Below are positions 8,709 through 17,882 of a stretch of 55,755 bases of DNA, in pieces (position 1 is the stretch's first letter; each line of letters begins with the position of its first letter). The DNA is from JALOOE01 sp964423545. GTDB taxonomy: Bacteria; Chloroflexota; Anaerolineae; CG2-30-64-16. Below the pieces are notes generated by a model that saw only the letters and a list, made by a program, of their open reading frames with translations, did not search any database and was not told where the DNA came from. The stretch spans positions 1 to 55,755 of the forward strand of contig CAYRFV010000003.1 of the NCBI GenBank assembly GCA_964423545.1, in the 5' to 3' direction. The position numbers and the translations under genes are program-made.

Positions 8709-11498
8709 TTACGGCGCAGCAAGGAAGATGCGGATCTCTTCAACGAGCATGTTGATGTCGAAGGGTTTGGCGACGAAATCGGAGGCCCCCAGCGCCAGCG
8801 CCTGCGCTCGTGCGCTCGATTTGGGATCAGTATGGCCCATCATGGCGACCACGGGGATGTCTGCCGTGGCCGAAGATGCCTTCAAGGACCGGAGAACAGC
8901 AAAACCGTCCATTTTCGGCATCCGCATATCCAACAGAATCAACCCAGGGCGGCGTGTGTTGGCTAACGTCAGGCCGCTTTCGCCATCAGCCGCCATCTCC
9001 ACCTCATACCCCTGCTTCCGCAACGCGGCGTCCAGCAAGGTGCGCACATCGGCGTCGTCATCAATGACCAACACCGGCCCTTGCTGGGCGCCCTGCAGCA
9101 TCCGAGCCACGGTACTGACCAGCTGCTGTTCGTCCACAGGCTTGGGCAGGGCGTAGGCGCCGAGCTGCATATCGGCCAGATCAGCAGTGAGCACCGAGAT
9201 AACGAGCACCGGAATGTCGCTCGTCAGGGGGTCGGCCTGCAGACGCTTCGCTAACTCGCCCCCCTGCCCGTCGTGAAGGTCAACGTCCAGGGTGATGAGG
9301 TCCGGCAGGTCTGCATCCAGGCTGGCCCAGGCTTCGTCCGCAGTGTGGGCTGTGCGCACGGCGTAGCCCGTTTTCTGCAGATGATGGGCGATCAGCCCGG
9401 CGATGTCGGCATCATCCTCAATGACGAGGATCGTCCGAGCCGGCGTGTCGGGCGCAGCGATCGCGGCCGGGGGGATGGCTACGGGCAGTGCCGTCGCGTC
9501 CGCCACGGGCGCCAGCGGCACGGTGAACCAGAACGTGGAGCCTGCGCCCAGGACGCTCTGCACGCCCACCTGTCCGCCCTGCAACTCAATCAGTTGCTTC
9601 ACGATGGACAGCCCCAGACCAGTGCCGCCCACCTCACGCGTCACGGCGCTGTCCACGCGATAGAATCGGGTGAACAAGCGAGCCTGGTCCTCCGGCGCGA
9701 TCCCATAACCGGTGTCGCTCACGGACACGTGGGCGAAGTCGTCCTGCCTTCGGATGATGATCCGTATCTGCCCGCCTTCCGGGGTATACTTGTAGGCGTT
9801 GCTGACGTAGTTGGTAAGCACCTGGATCAGCTTGTCCTTGTCTCCCAGGACGCTCGTTGCGGCCGGCTCGACGTCCACCGTCAGTGTCTGTCCCTTTTCC
9901 TTGATCTTCTGCTGCAGGGTGGCGACCACGGTTCCAGCAATCTCGCCCAGATCCACCGCTTCTGACTTGAGCTGGACGCGGCCCGATTCGATGCGGGAGA
10001 TGTCGAGCAGGTCATTGACCAGCGCCACGAGACGCTCAGCGTTGCTGAGAACGATGCCCAGGTACTCCTGCATCTCCTCGTTGACCTCGCCGGCATCGCC
10101 GTCCAGCACCATCTGGGTGAACCCCTTAATGGAAGTGAGAGGGGTGCGCAGCTCATGCGACGCTAGCGATACGAATTCGGTCTTCATGCGGTCCACTTCT
10201 CGCTCGCGCGTCACATCCCTGAAGACGAACAGCCGGCCCAGGAAGCCCTCCGCATCCCGAACAGGCGTCGAGAAGAGCTGCAGCTCGCGCGCCTGGGGCC
10301 AGCCCTGGGTCACGAAGCGCTTGTGCTCCCCCTGGGTATCGGCGCTGCTGGTCAGTGTCAGTTGATACAGAGTCTCCGCCTCAACAAAGATCTGATCGAA
10401 CAGCGTCCGTGTGTCTTCGAGCCGTTGGCCGACGATCCGCTCATGTGGGACGCCGAAAAGCTCCACATAGCGCTGGTTAACATCGAGGACGCGCCCATCG
10501 GGAGCGACCAGCATCAGCGCTTCGTCTACACCGTCGGTGATTGCGCGGATGCGCGCCCTGCCCTCGCGCTCCATCTGCAAGGATTCTCGCAGGGCGCGCC
10601 TGTTTTTCTCGAGTTGGTCGGCGATGGCCGCGATGGCCAACGATACGATGACGAATACCACCACGCGCAGCAGATCTTCGGCGGTGATCCGCGTATGATA
10701 GTAAGGCGACACCAGGAAGAAGGTGTTGCAGAGCACGCCGACGGCCGTGGTGAAGAGGGCCGGACCCCATCCCCCGCGCCATGCACTGATGAGAACCGCC
10801 AGATAGAAGACATGAAAGATGCCGCGCTCGAACGCGGGCAGGAAGACGAAGCTGAGCAGCGCGGCCAGGAGGCTGACTGCCACAGCCAGGCTGTAACCCC
10901 GCAGTGATTCAAAAGCTCTGGCGCCGCGCTCGGGAATGGGCTCGAAATAGACTCTCAGGACGCGCCACAACAGCCAGGCTGCCGCAAACGAGATCGTCTT
11001 GTCCAGTGGATCGCTGATGAAGCCCTGGAGCGTCGCCGCCTGCAGCAGATTTGCGCCGGTTGCGCTGAGATAGGTCGTCAGATAATCGGCGCCGCTGCCC
11101 GTGGCGTCGCCAAAAACGTACGCCGTGATCGGCGCAGAGATGAGCGCCGCGCCCACCCCTACCAGGAAGCCGGACAGCAACACGGTCCGGAACCGCCGGA
11201 ACGCGCCGAGGGACACGGCGTAACCCGCGGCCCAGCCGACAAACGCCGAGGTGATGGCGTAGGGAATCATGGAAGGATCGCCCAGCGCGCCCCAGACCAG
11301 ATTGGTCAGCGCGCCCGTGGCGGCGCCGACCAACGGCCCCAGCAGCGCGCCGGCCAGGATCGTGCCGATGGAGTCCAGGTAGAGCGGCCACTTCAGGACA
11401 TCGCGCACCCAGGCGCCCACGGCGAGGTTCGCGCCGATGCCTGCCGCCATGAGCAGCAGGCATCGGCTCAGATAGGTCAGTCGGTGATCGAACTTCAT
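8709..11498 (-). CDS. Hybrid sensor histidine kinase with two receivers
   Basis: 929 residues. The N-terminal half (about 9-182) has several membrane helices with an ECF-transporter S-component-like look. A second membrane block (about 202-295) resembles the DUF4118/KdpD four-helix sensor. A PAS domain (about 312-430) follows, then HisKA with His448 (SLASHELRTPL) and HATPase with N567, DTGYGI (595-600) and GTGLGL (625-630). Two receivers close the protein: Asp738/Lys786 and Asp857/Lys911. All catalytic residues are present. The first receiver reads ITLDVDLHD rather than the usual DxxMP. The gene follows the LysM gene by 60 nt and leads into the single receiver gene, so a phosphorelay is plausible. 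Confidence 0.93.
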   Translation of the reverse strand: MKFDHRLTYLSRCLLLMAAGIGANLAVGAWVRDVLKWPLYLDSIGTILAGALLGPLVGAATGALTNLVWGALGDPSMIPYAITSAFVGWAAGYAVSLGAFRRFRTVLLSGFLVGVGAALISAPITAYVFGDATGSGADYLTTYLSATGANLLQAATLQGFISDPLDKTISFAAAWLLWRVLRVYFEPIPERGARAFESLRGYSLAVAVSLLAALLSFVFLPAFERGIFHVFYLAVLISAWRGGWGPALFTTAVGVLCNTFFLVSPYYHTRITAEDLLRVVVFVIVSLAIAAIADQLEKNRRALRESLQMEREGRARIRAITDGVDEALMLVAPDGRVLDVNQRYVELFGVPHERIVGQRLEDTRTLFDQIFVEAETLYQLTLTSSADTQGEHKRFVTQGWPQARELQLFSTPVRDAEGFLGRLFVFRDVTREREVDRMKTEFVSLASHELRTPLTSIKGFTQMVLDGDAGEVNEEMQEYLGIVLSNAERLVALVNDLLDISRIESGRVQLKSEAVDLGEIAGTVVATLQQKIKEKGQTLTVDVEPAATSVLGDKDKLIQVLTNYVSNAYKYTPEGGQIRIIIRRQDDFAHVSVSDTGYGIAPEDQARLFTRFYRVDSAVTREVGGTGLGLSIVKQLIELQGGQVGVQSVLGAGSTFWFTVPLAPVADATALPVAIPPAAIAAPDTPARTILVIEDDADIAGLIAHHLQKTGYAVRTAHTADEAWASLDADLPDLITLDVDLHDGQGGELAKRLQADPLTSDIPVLVISVLTADLADMQLGAYALPKPVDEQQLVSTVARMLQGAQQGPVLVIDDDADVRTLLDAALRKQGYEVEMAADGESGLTLANTRRPGLILLDMRMPKMDGFAVLRSLKASSATADIPVVAMMGHTDPKSSARAQALALGASDFVAKPFDINMLVEEIRIFLAAP

Positions 11499-11558
11499 GA
11501 TGCAGTTACTCGCCGTCTTGGTCAGGATCCTCTTCCGCTGCGACAGGTGGGAGCGGCA

Positions 11559-12920
11559 TCAACCGCGCGCTGCCGCGACTCTGATCTGCCGGATCGTCCA
11601 GCCGCCGGCACGCGTTTCAGCTCGCAGCTCGTACATGACGTCACGGCCCAGCTCTGCGTCGGGGACACAATCCTGGAAGGAGTTCCTGGTCGTCGAGTCC
11701 ATCACCGTCTGGCCGTTGCGGAACAGCGCCACGCGAGAGATGTCCGCTCCTTGGGCTGCCCAGAGTATCGTCGTACAGCGATTGCCAGCGCTGACGAAGG
11801 GAGGACTGGCGACAAGGCTGGGGATGATCGGGCCGGCGCCCCCTCGCTGCGGCTCTCCGACCCAGATCGTGGTCGAGCGAATCTCGGTGGCTCCGCCGTC
11901 GCCCGCCACCCACAGGAAATGGGTGCTGGTGCTCTTAGGGCAGACGGAGTAATGGCTGGGGTTGGGATCAACCCGGTTGTCCCGCCACACCTCACCCTCG
12001 CGGTAGAAGTACACGTCCTGCGTATCACGCGTGTTCCAATAGAAGGTGACGCATTCGCCTGGGTTAATCTGCTGCCGATCGACGGTGAAACGGGTGATGT
12101 TAGAGTTGTATTGAGTCGGATTCGGGGCGCTGATCGGGCCGCCGAACGTCACGGGGATGGTGCTTTGCGCGGGGACGCCGCCGCCTGTCGCCACGATACT
12201 CCCCGGCGTGCCCGGAGCCGCGTTCACCGACTGCTGCACGCTCCAGGTTCCTGGGCCGCCCGTGCTCACCGCCGGCCCTTGCGCCGTCACAAAGGACTGC
12301 GCTAACACCTGGCCGTTGCGGTCCAGCGCGCGCACGATGACATTGCCCTCGATGAGACCCTGCGCGACGCCGCTCACCGTGAAAGAGCTGGGCAGGATTG
12401 CGCCGGCTTGCGGGCTGCGGATGGTGATGCTCGGCTGAATGGCGGGTGGGCGTTCTGGAAGCTGCAGCCCCTGGCCCAGGCCGGGGATGCCGAGCCGGCG
12501 CCCACCGAAGATGGCTCCGCCGCCGTTGGCGCTGGAAAGGGTGGTCCAGGGCAGACCAAACCGCACACCGATGGAATACCACGTGTCGCCCTGGGCAGCC
12601 GTGTAGACACTGCCGGAGACGGAGCCATTCGCATAGGTGCTGGGACCGCGGTCATAGACACTGTTTGACGACGCGCAGCGGTTGACGACGTGGATCAGGA
12701 CGCCCGGCCAGAGGACATCCTGGTTGGTGTCCAGAATGCCCTGATTGTTGAAGTAGATGTCCTGCCAGGTAGTGCAGTACTTCCTGGCAATCGAAGACAG
12801 AGTGTCTCCTCGTTGGACCCGATACCCCTCGACCGGCTCCTGGGCGAGGGCAGAGCTAACCAGTAAGAATGCCCACAGAATCGCCAGCGAAGTGGCGATC
12901 CAGAAATGCGTACGCCTCAT
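11559..12920 (-). CDS. Secreted LysM protein with Cys-paired Ig-like modules
   Basis: 453 residues from the ATG at 12920 (MRRTHFWIATS), which gives a clean signal peptide; an in-frame ATG lies 9 codons upstream. After the signal come two LysM-type repeats: YRVQRGDTLSSIARKY...WPGVLIHV and YTAAQGDTWYSIGVRFG...LGIPG. A Gmad2/Ig-like segment follows (SITIRSPQAGAILPSSFTVS), then two modules of the form INPGECVTFYW...C. The same Cys-paired module occurs three times in the next gene upstream (13144-15417). It probably binds peptidoglycan or other glycans outside the cell. It is the first gene of the run that contains the histidine kinase, so it may be the envelope-facing component of that system (inference). 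Confidence 0.85.
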   Translation of the reverse strand: MRRTHFWIATSLAILWAFLLVSSALAQEPVEGYRVQRGDTLSSIARKYCTTWQDIYFNNQGILDTNQDVLWPGVLIHVVNRCASSNSVYDRGPSTYANGSVSGSVYTAAQGDTWYSIGVRFGLPWTTLSSANGGGAIFGGRRLGIPGLGQGLQLPERPPAIQPSITIRSPQAGAILPSSFTVSGVAQGLIEGNVIVRALDRNGQVLAQSFVTAQGPAVSTGGPGTWSVQQSVNAAPGTPGSIVATGGGVPAQSTIPVTFGGPISAPNPTQYNSNITRFTVDRQQINPGECVTFYWNTRDTQDVYFYREGEVWRDNRVDPNPSHYSVCPKSTSTHFLWVAGDGGATEIRSTTIWVGEPQRGGAGPIIPSLVASPPFVSAGNRCTTILWAAQGADISRVALFRNGQTVMDSTTRNSFQDCVPDAELGRDVMYELRAETRAGGWTIRQIRVAAARG

Positions 12921-13143
12921 GAAAGCTCTCTCCTGTGAACGTCGCAAGACGCGCCGGCGCCAGAATCACCACACGCTGGCCGGCCAGGCCAACCCCACAC
13001 AGAGCATTTCCAGACCAGTCGAGGATCTATTTCGGGGCGCTTGCAGTGACGGCTGAGCGGTGAACCACGCAAGCGGCCGATAGCCGGGACGAGACCGGCT
13101 TCCCACACAGCCTGCCGTGGGAAGCCGGCGCTGTGGGCGCTGG
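12921..13143. other. Intergenic region ahead of the LysM/kinase/helicase run
   Basis: 223 nt between the solute-binding gene and the LysM gene. Apart from the hairpin at 13095-13128 I see no gene. The promoter of the downstream run should lie here, but no convincing -35/-10 pair was found by eye. Confidence 0.5.
13095..13128 (-). terminator. 12-bp perfect hairpin after the solute-binding/Ig gene
   Basis: ccggcttcccac (13095-13106) pairs perfectly with gtgggaagccgg (13117-13128) around a 10-nt loop. It lies 15 nt past the stop at 13144. No strong U-run follows, so it may be an imperfect intrinsic terminator or an mRNA 3'-end stabiliser. It separates the secreted-protein block from the LysM/kinase/helicase run. 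Confidence 0.6.
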
Positions 13144-15417
13144 TTAGCCCTGGGCCTTGGGGAACGGCACCGACAACTGCTGGGTGGCCGAGCCGCCCGA
13201 TTCGGTGTCGACCTTCAGCTCATACACCTGCGTCTTGCCTGCGTCCTTGACGGCCACGCAGTCCCGGTAGCCAGACTGCACGTCCGGGCCGGCGATGCGC
13301 TCGCCGTTGCGGCTGAGCCAGATCGCAGCCAGCCCCTGCCCGGTGACCTGCCACTGCAGCACCGTGCAGTTGTTGGCGGCCGAGAGCTGCGCCGGGTTAG
13401 CAGTGAAGCTGTTGATCATCGGTCGCGCGGGTGGCTGCGGCACCGCCGTGGGCGGCACTGCCGTAGGCGGCACTGCTGTGGGCGGCGCGACGCTGGGCCG
13501 CACCATGAGGCCGCGCTGGCTCTTGACGAAGCCGCCCGGCCCCCAGGCTTGCAGTTCGTAGTTCTTCTGGCCGCTGTTGGGCGGACAGTCGTTGTAGGAC
13601 CCAGCGACCGGCGCGTAGTCCCAGATCGGCGCGCCATCGCGCACCAACGCCACGCGGCTCACTGCGCCGTCAACGCGCCACTGGAAGTTGGCGCACTGCC
13701 CGGCGTTGACCTCGTACTCCGGATTGGAGCGGAACTCAGCGATGACCGGCGCGCCGGCCACGGCATTGACATTGATCTGGATCTGTCGGGTTTCAACCGA
13801 GCCATCCAGTCGCTCGACGCGCAGCTCGTACACGGTGCTGCCGGTCGGGCACATCTGCTTGCCACCCTGCCCCGCCACACCGAAGTTCTGGTAGGGCTGG
13901 CCCTGGGGATGGAAGTAGACGGCCTTCACGCCGCTCACATTCCAGTTGAAGTTGACACACTCGCCCGCGTTGATCGTCGTGCGGTCGACGCCGAACGAGA
14001 TGCCTGGCGCAGGGGTCTGCGTCGGCGCCGGCGCGGCGGTGGCCGGACTGGGCACGCGGACGCCTACCCAGACGCGCTCGCCGAACGGCCGGCCGGCGGC
14101 ATTCGCCATCTGCCAGAAGCCCTGATAGACGCCAGGCGCTTGCGGCGCCACGAGGTTGGCCGTCAGATCAATCGTCTGGCCCGGCGCGACAGTCTTGCCG
14201 ATCTTGAAGTTGCTGCCGCCCATTTTGGCTTCCGGAACGTTGCCTGCGCGGTAAGTCAGGGAGAAGTCGGGCGACCAGTCGCAGGTGCCCGCATTGCGCA
14301 GCCGCCAGCTCTTGCTGAACTGCTGGCCCGGCTGGAGCACTGCCGGCGCAGTCATGTTCTTGTCGTCCAGCGTCAGATCCGCAACCCAGGCCATGCCGTC
14401 AACGCAGGCCGCAGGCGCAGGCGGCGCGGCTGCCGTGGGAACAGCCGTAGGCGCCGCGGCGGATGTCGGGGCGGCCGTAGGCGCGGGCATCGCTGTGGCC
14501 TGCGGAACGACCGATGCGGGCACGCGCAGATGGGTTTCGATGAGGTGGGCCGCCGTGCCGTCGTTCACCATCTCGACGATGGCCCGGTTGATCTCCGGCA
14601 GCAGCGTGGAGCCTTTGCGCACCGCAATGGCGAACGCCTGCGGGTTGAGACCGTTGCCGACCAGCTTGGCCTTGCCCTGGCGCACGAAGTTGTCGGCCGG
14701 TTTGCGATCCATGATGACCAGGTCTGCCCGGCCAGCATCCAGATCGTCGACCGCCTGGTCGGGGCTGACATAGGACAGCAAGTTGCCGCGCGGCATCTGG
14801 CCGGTCTGCACCAGGGTGTTCAGCAGCCAGCTTTCGTAGACCGAGCCGCGCTGCACGCCGACCCGGCGTCCCCGCAGATCGGCAAGGGTCTTGACGGACG
14901 AGATGAGTGAGTTCGGCGCCGCCAGGATGCCGTCTTCACCCATGTAGTAGGGCGTGCTGAAATCAACCTGCGCCGAACGCTCAGGGGTGATGTCGATGGC
15001 CGCGATGGTGGCGTCCACCTGGTTAAGCTTGAGGGCATCCAGCAGCCCCTCGAATGTGAAGTCGTTGATATCGGTGCGCAAGCCAAGGCGGCGGGCGATC
15101 TCGGTGATGTAGGCGACGTCGAAGCCGGCCGGTCGAAACTGCGCGTTGTAGGTCGAATACGGTGGGTTGTCCAGCGAACTGCCTACCAGGAGCAGGCCTG
15201 AAGCCTTGGCCCTGGCCAGGTCATCGCCGGCCTTTGCCGGCGCCAGACCGGTCGGCGTCGGCGCGACCGGCTGCGCTGTCGCCTGAGGCGGCGTCGGCGC
15301 AGCCGGCTGCGCTGTGGGCGCCGGCGTTGGCGTCTCAGCGGGCGTAGGGGCGCACGCGCCAAGCAGCAACAGCCCCACCAGCAGCAGGATGGATACTTTA
15401 CTGAACTGACTTCTCAT
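13144..15417 (-). CDS. Lipoprotein: family 3 solute-binding domain fused to Ig modules
   Basis: 757 residues from the ATG at 15417. The lipobox is LLGAC with Cys22. A Thr/Pro linker leads to a family 3 periplasmic solute-binding domain (about 70-320): LDNPPYSTYNAQFRPAGFDV, then VDATIAAIDITPERSAQVDF, FSTPYYMGEDGI and VGVQRGSVYE. Another linker is followed by an NBR1-type Ig domain (about 375-480: PGQQFSKSWRLRNAGTCDW through VYQGFWQMANAAGRPFGERV) and three Cys-paired Ig-like modules shared with the LysM protein. Such solute-binding domains usually serve ABC permeases or act as sensors of polar amino acids. No permease gene is in the window, so a sensory or adhesive role is possible. Downstream hairpin at 13095-13128. 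Confidence 0.88.
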   Translation of the reverse strand: MRSQFSKVSILLLVGLLLLGACAPTPAETPTPAPTAQPAAPTPPQATAQPVAPTPTGLAPAKAGDDLARAKASGLLLVGSSLDNPPYSTYNAQFRPAGFDVAYITEIARRLGLRTDINDFTFEGLLDALKLNQVDATIAAIDITPERSAQVDFSTPYYMGEDGILAAPNSLISSVKTLADLRGRRVGVQRGSVYESWLLNTLVQTGQMPRGNLLSYVSPDQAVDDLDAGRADLVIMDRKPADNFVRQGKAKLVGNGLNPQAFAIAVRKGSTLLPEINRAIVEMVNDGTAAHLIETHLRVPASVVPQATAMPAPTAAPTSAAAPTAVPTAAAPPAPAACVDGMAWVADLTLDDKNMTAPAVLQPGQQFSKSWRLRNAGTCDWSPDFSLTYRAGNVPEAKMGGSNFKIGKTVAPGQTIDLTANLVAPQAPGVYQGFWQMANAAGRPFGERVWVGVRVPSPATAAPAPTQTPAPGISFGVDRTTINAGECVNFNWNVSGVKAVYFHPQGQPYQNFGVAGQGGKQMCPTGSTVYELRVERLDGSVETRQIQINVNAVAGAPVIAEFRSNPEYEVNAGQCANFQWRVDGAVSRVALVRDGAPIWDYAPVAGSYNDCPPNSGQKNYELQAWGPGGFVKSQRGLMVRPSVAPPTAVPPTAVPPTAVPQPPARPMINSFTANPAQLSAANNCTVLQWQVTGQGLAAIWLSRNGERIAGPDVQSGYRDCVAVKDAGKTQVYELKVDTESGGSATQQLSVPFPKAQG

Positions 15418-15584
15418 TGGTCCTGAAATACCTTTCTTGTGTGTTGCAGTTGATTCGACGCAGGGCGCTGGGCCCCGCATCGCCTCGTCATACTGATCTT
15501 GTCAGTGCGTGCGTTGGCCGCCGTGCCGGGTCAGCATGATGGCGCCAGACCAACCGGCCGGCCGAGGCACACGTTGTGTCCATT

Positions 15585-17015
15585 TTAGCGGCCCGAAAGC
15601 AGCCGCACCCACTGCGCTAGCGCCTCCGCCAGCCCAACCGGCTGCGCGGCAAAGCCTGCAATCTGCACGGCAGTCGGGTTCTGCCGTTCGACCGCGCCGA
15701 TGTCGCAGTGCGCACCTTTCGGACGCGTGATGCCGCGCTGGTCGAGGTTGCTGACGGGAGGAGCGGCGCACACCGTGTCATCGCCGGCATCGATGGCCGC
15801 GCTGCCCACGTTCGGGCCCATGGTCTGCGTAGGTCCGCTGTTCGAGGCGAGCGCGCCGAGATTCGGGTCCGTGCCGACGATGTTGCCGCTCGTGCCGTCC
15901 GTCAAGCCGCAGGCATTGCTGCCGTCCTCGATGAGATTGTTGTTGCTTCCCGCTGCCGCAGTGCCGACGCAATCGCCGCCGCTGGTGCTGTTGGCGATGA
16001 TAGTATTCTTGAGCGTCATCCGGTCGGATGTAGTGGTAGTGTCATAGTGGATGCCGCCGCCGGTGCCGGTGCCGCTGCTGATGTAGTTGCCGCTCAGGGT
16101 GCTGTTGGTCACGTTCAGATAGGCGAACGTATAGTTGTAGATGGCGCCGCCGCCGGAACTGCCGGCGGTGTAGTTGCCGCTGAAGGTGCTGTTGGCGACG
16201 TTCGCCGTACCGCTATTGTTATCAATGGCGCCGCCGCCGCCGACGCTGCCGGTGGTGAAGTTGCGGTCGAAGGTGCTGTTGCTCACGTTCAGAGTAACGC
16301 CAGAGTTGAAGATGGCGCCGCCACCTCCGACGGCGCGGTTGGTGGTAAAGGTGCTGTTGGATATGTTGGTAGTCTCCTTGCCGGTCCAGATGGCGCCGCC
16401 GTTTTGGCCGTTAGCGAAGTTGCTGCTAAAGGTGCTGTTGGTCACGGTCAGCGTGCCTACCCCGGCGGCGTAGATAGCGCCGCCGGCGACGGCGGAGTTG
16501 TTGCCATCAAAGGTGCAGCCGGTGACATTCAGATTGGCCTCGTTATTTACCTCGATGGCGCCGCCGCTGGCTCCGCCGCTAGAGAGGTTTCCACGGACGA
16601 GCCTGAGCTCAGTCACGTTCAGCGTAAGGCTACTTAACCCTGTCCTCATGATCTGCACGTTGTTTTGGCCGTCGATGGTTATGTTCTGCCCTGTCCCATC
16701 AATCGTCAGATCTTCGCTGACGGTGGGTAGGGTTGAACCGAGGGCGATGGTGGCGTTGCTGATGCTGAAGGTGATGGTGTCCGCGCCTGCGGTGTTGTTG
16801 GCATAGGTGATGGCATCGCGCAGGGTGCAGGTGCCTGTGCCGGTGGTCGAACAAGTGCCGGTGGTGTCGCCGGCATCGTTGACGACGATGCTCGCGGCGT
16901 GGGCCGGTAGCGGGGCGATAGCGGCCCCGGCCAGCAGCAGCACGGCCAACAAGAGCGATGGGATGATGCGTCCCAACGCGCACGATGAGATCGGCTTTGG
17001 CTTGCGAGTTGACAT
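15585..17015 (-). CDS. Secreted right-handed beta-helix protein (CSLREX-type)
   Basis: 476 residues from the ATG at 17015 (MSTRKPKP), which has GGAAG upstream; an in-frame ATG at 17126 is less likely. A long signal peptide (about 14-39, ending APLPAHAA) is followed by a CSLREX-like entry motif (VVNDAGDTTGTC...CTLRDAITYANN). Many short repeats such as VTNSTFSSNFANGQNGGAIW, SNSTFTTNRAVGGGGAIF and VANSTFSGNYTAGSSGGGAI form a parallel beta-helix typical of surface polymorphic proteins. The C-terminal motif SAAIDAGDDTVC...DQRGITRPKG is also standard for this family. It probably acts as an adhesin or surface scaffold; no enzymatic motif was seen. Confidence 0.88.
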   Translation of the reverse strand: MSTRKPKPISSCALGRIIPSLLLAVLLLAGAAIAPLPAHAASIVVNDAGDTTGTCSTTGTGTCTLRDAITYANNTAGADTITFSISNATIALGSTLPTVSEDLTIDGTGQNITIDGQNNVQIMRTGLSSLTLNVTELRLVRGNLSSGGASGGAIEVNNEANLNVTGCTFDGNNSAVAGGAIYAAGVGTLTVTNSTFSSNFANGQNGGAIWTGKETTNISNSTFTTNRAVGGGGAIFNSGVTLNVSNSTFDRNFTTGSVGGGGAIDNNSGTANVANSTFSGNYTAGSSGGGAIYNYTFAYLNVTNSTLSGNYISSGTGTGGGIHYDTTTTSDRMTLKNTIIANSTSGGDCVGTAAAGSNNNLIEDGSNACGLTDGTSGNIVGTDPNLGALASNSGPTQTMGPNVGSAAIDAGDDTVCAAPPVSNLDQRGITRPKGAHCDIGAVERQNPTAVQIAGFAAQPVGLAEALAQWVRLLSGR

Positions 17016-17198
17016 GGTTTCTTCCTCCGTGTGGTTGGTTTTGGCGCTCCCCGATGGTGGGAGCAAAACGCGCGATAGCATGGCTTGCCGCGCTGTGGCC
17101 CGCAGGGGCGTGGTTGGGATGCTCATTCGTGTTCCTCCTCAGACAGTATGGCAGAAGATCGTAACGAAATCGTGACAACGGTACGATGGCTCGGCTGG

Positions 17199-17882
17199 TC
17201 AGTCCATCAAGAACACCAGAAGGATGGCCTCCCCGGCCGCGCCGCGGCGGCCGGCGACGAGGATGCCCGACATCGCGCCGCCGTCCCCCAGGTTGAAGAC
17301 CCGCAGCTCGGTCACGGCCGGATCGTTATAGGCTGCGGCCAGGGCCGCGCGCGCCTTCTCGGCATCCTGGACAGCGTCCAGGATCATCGGCGCCGAGACC
17401 GCGGCGTCTGAATCGCTGATGCCGCGCAGCTCGGCCACGATGTCGGGCCTGGCGCCGGCCGGGCGCACGTAGACTTCCTTCCACGGCCCCATCCAGGCGG
17501 CCGCGCCCCAGCGCTCCCACAACTCGCCGGTGTAATACTGATACTTGGCCAGCGCGGCCTGGGTCAGGTCGTCATCCGCCTTCATCTGCTCGAAGAAGAC
17601 CGCGCTGCCGAAGCCGGCCTGGCTCGGCGCGCCGTAGGCCGCCTCCAGGGCGGCTACGTACTGCGGCTGGATGCTACCGGCATTGGTCTGCCCCGAGACG
17701 GCCTCTTGCTTGCCAGTTGCCTCATTTTGCTTCATGCTTGCCTCCAGATTCTGCACCTGCGACGAGGACGCCCTCGACCCCGGCCTCGGCGTTGCCGGAA
17801 TCGGGACACATGCCGATAGGGACACGAGCACGAAGATCGTGACCAACAAAAAGCGATTCGAAACTGCGATTTGTTCAGACAT
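17199..17882 (-). CDS. Lipoprotein of unknown function
   Basis: 227 residues. Signal peptide with lipobox (about 10-25, VTIFVLVSLSAC then VPIP). The mature part begins with a Gln/Asn/Ala-rich stretch, then a mixed alpha/beta domain (YVAALEAAYGAPSQAGFGSAVFF, LTQAALAKYQYYTGELWERW, LRVFNLGDGGAMSGILVAGR). I recognise no family. The final VAGRRGAAGEAILLVFLMD looks like a beta-sheet edge, not a membrane helix. The start overlaps the end of the small membrane protein gene upstream by 8 nt, so the two are likely co-translated. Confidence 0.7.
   Translation of the reverse strand: MSEQIAVSNRFLLVTIFVLVSLSACVPIPATPRPGSRASSSQVQNLEASMKQNEATGKQEAVSGQTNAGSIQPQYVAALEAAYGAPSQAGFGSAVFFEQMKADDDLTQAALAKYQYYTGELWERWGAAAWMGPWKEVYVRPAGARPDIVAELRGISDSDAAVSAPMILDAVQDAEKARAALAAAYNDPAVTELRVFNLGDGGAMSGILVAGRRGAAGEAILLVFLMD

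Noticed and set aside
840..12920. Identification of the helicase/NERD run as BREX or Pgl
   Set aside because: NERD plus kinase recalls PglW, but PglX methyltransferase, PglZ phosphatase, BrxC ATPase and the protease are all absent, and the helicase differs.
13117..14910. 597-residue plus-strand open frame opposite the solute-binding/Ig gene
   Set aside because: Composition is Arg/Ala/His-rich, no signal or fold, and the minus-strand gene has clear domains.
15585..17015. Repeats as a non-coding array
   Set aside because: The periodic sequence encodes beta-helix turns (NSTF...GGAI) in one long frame.
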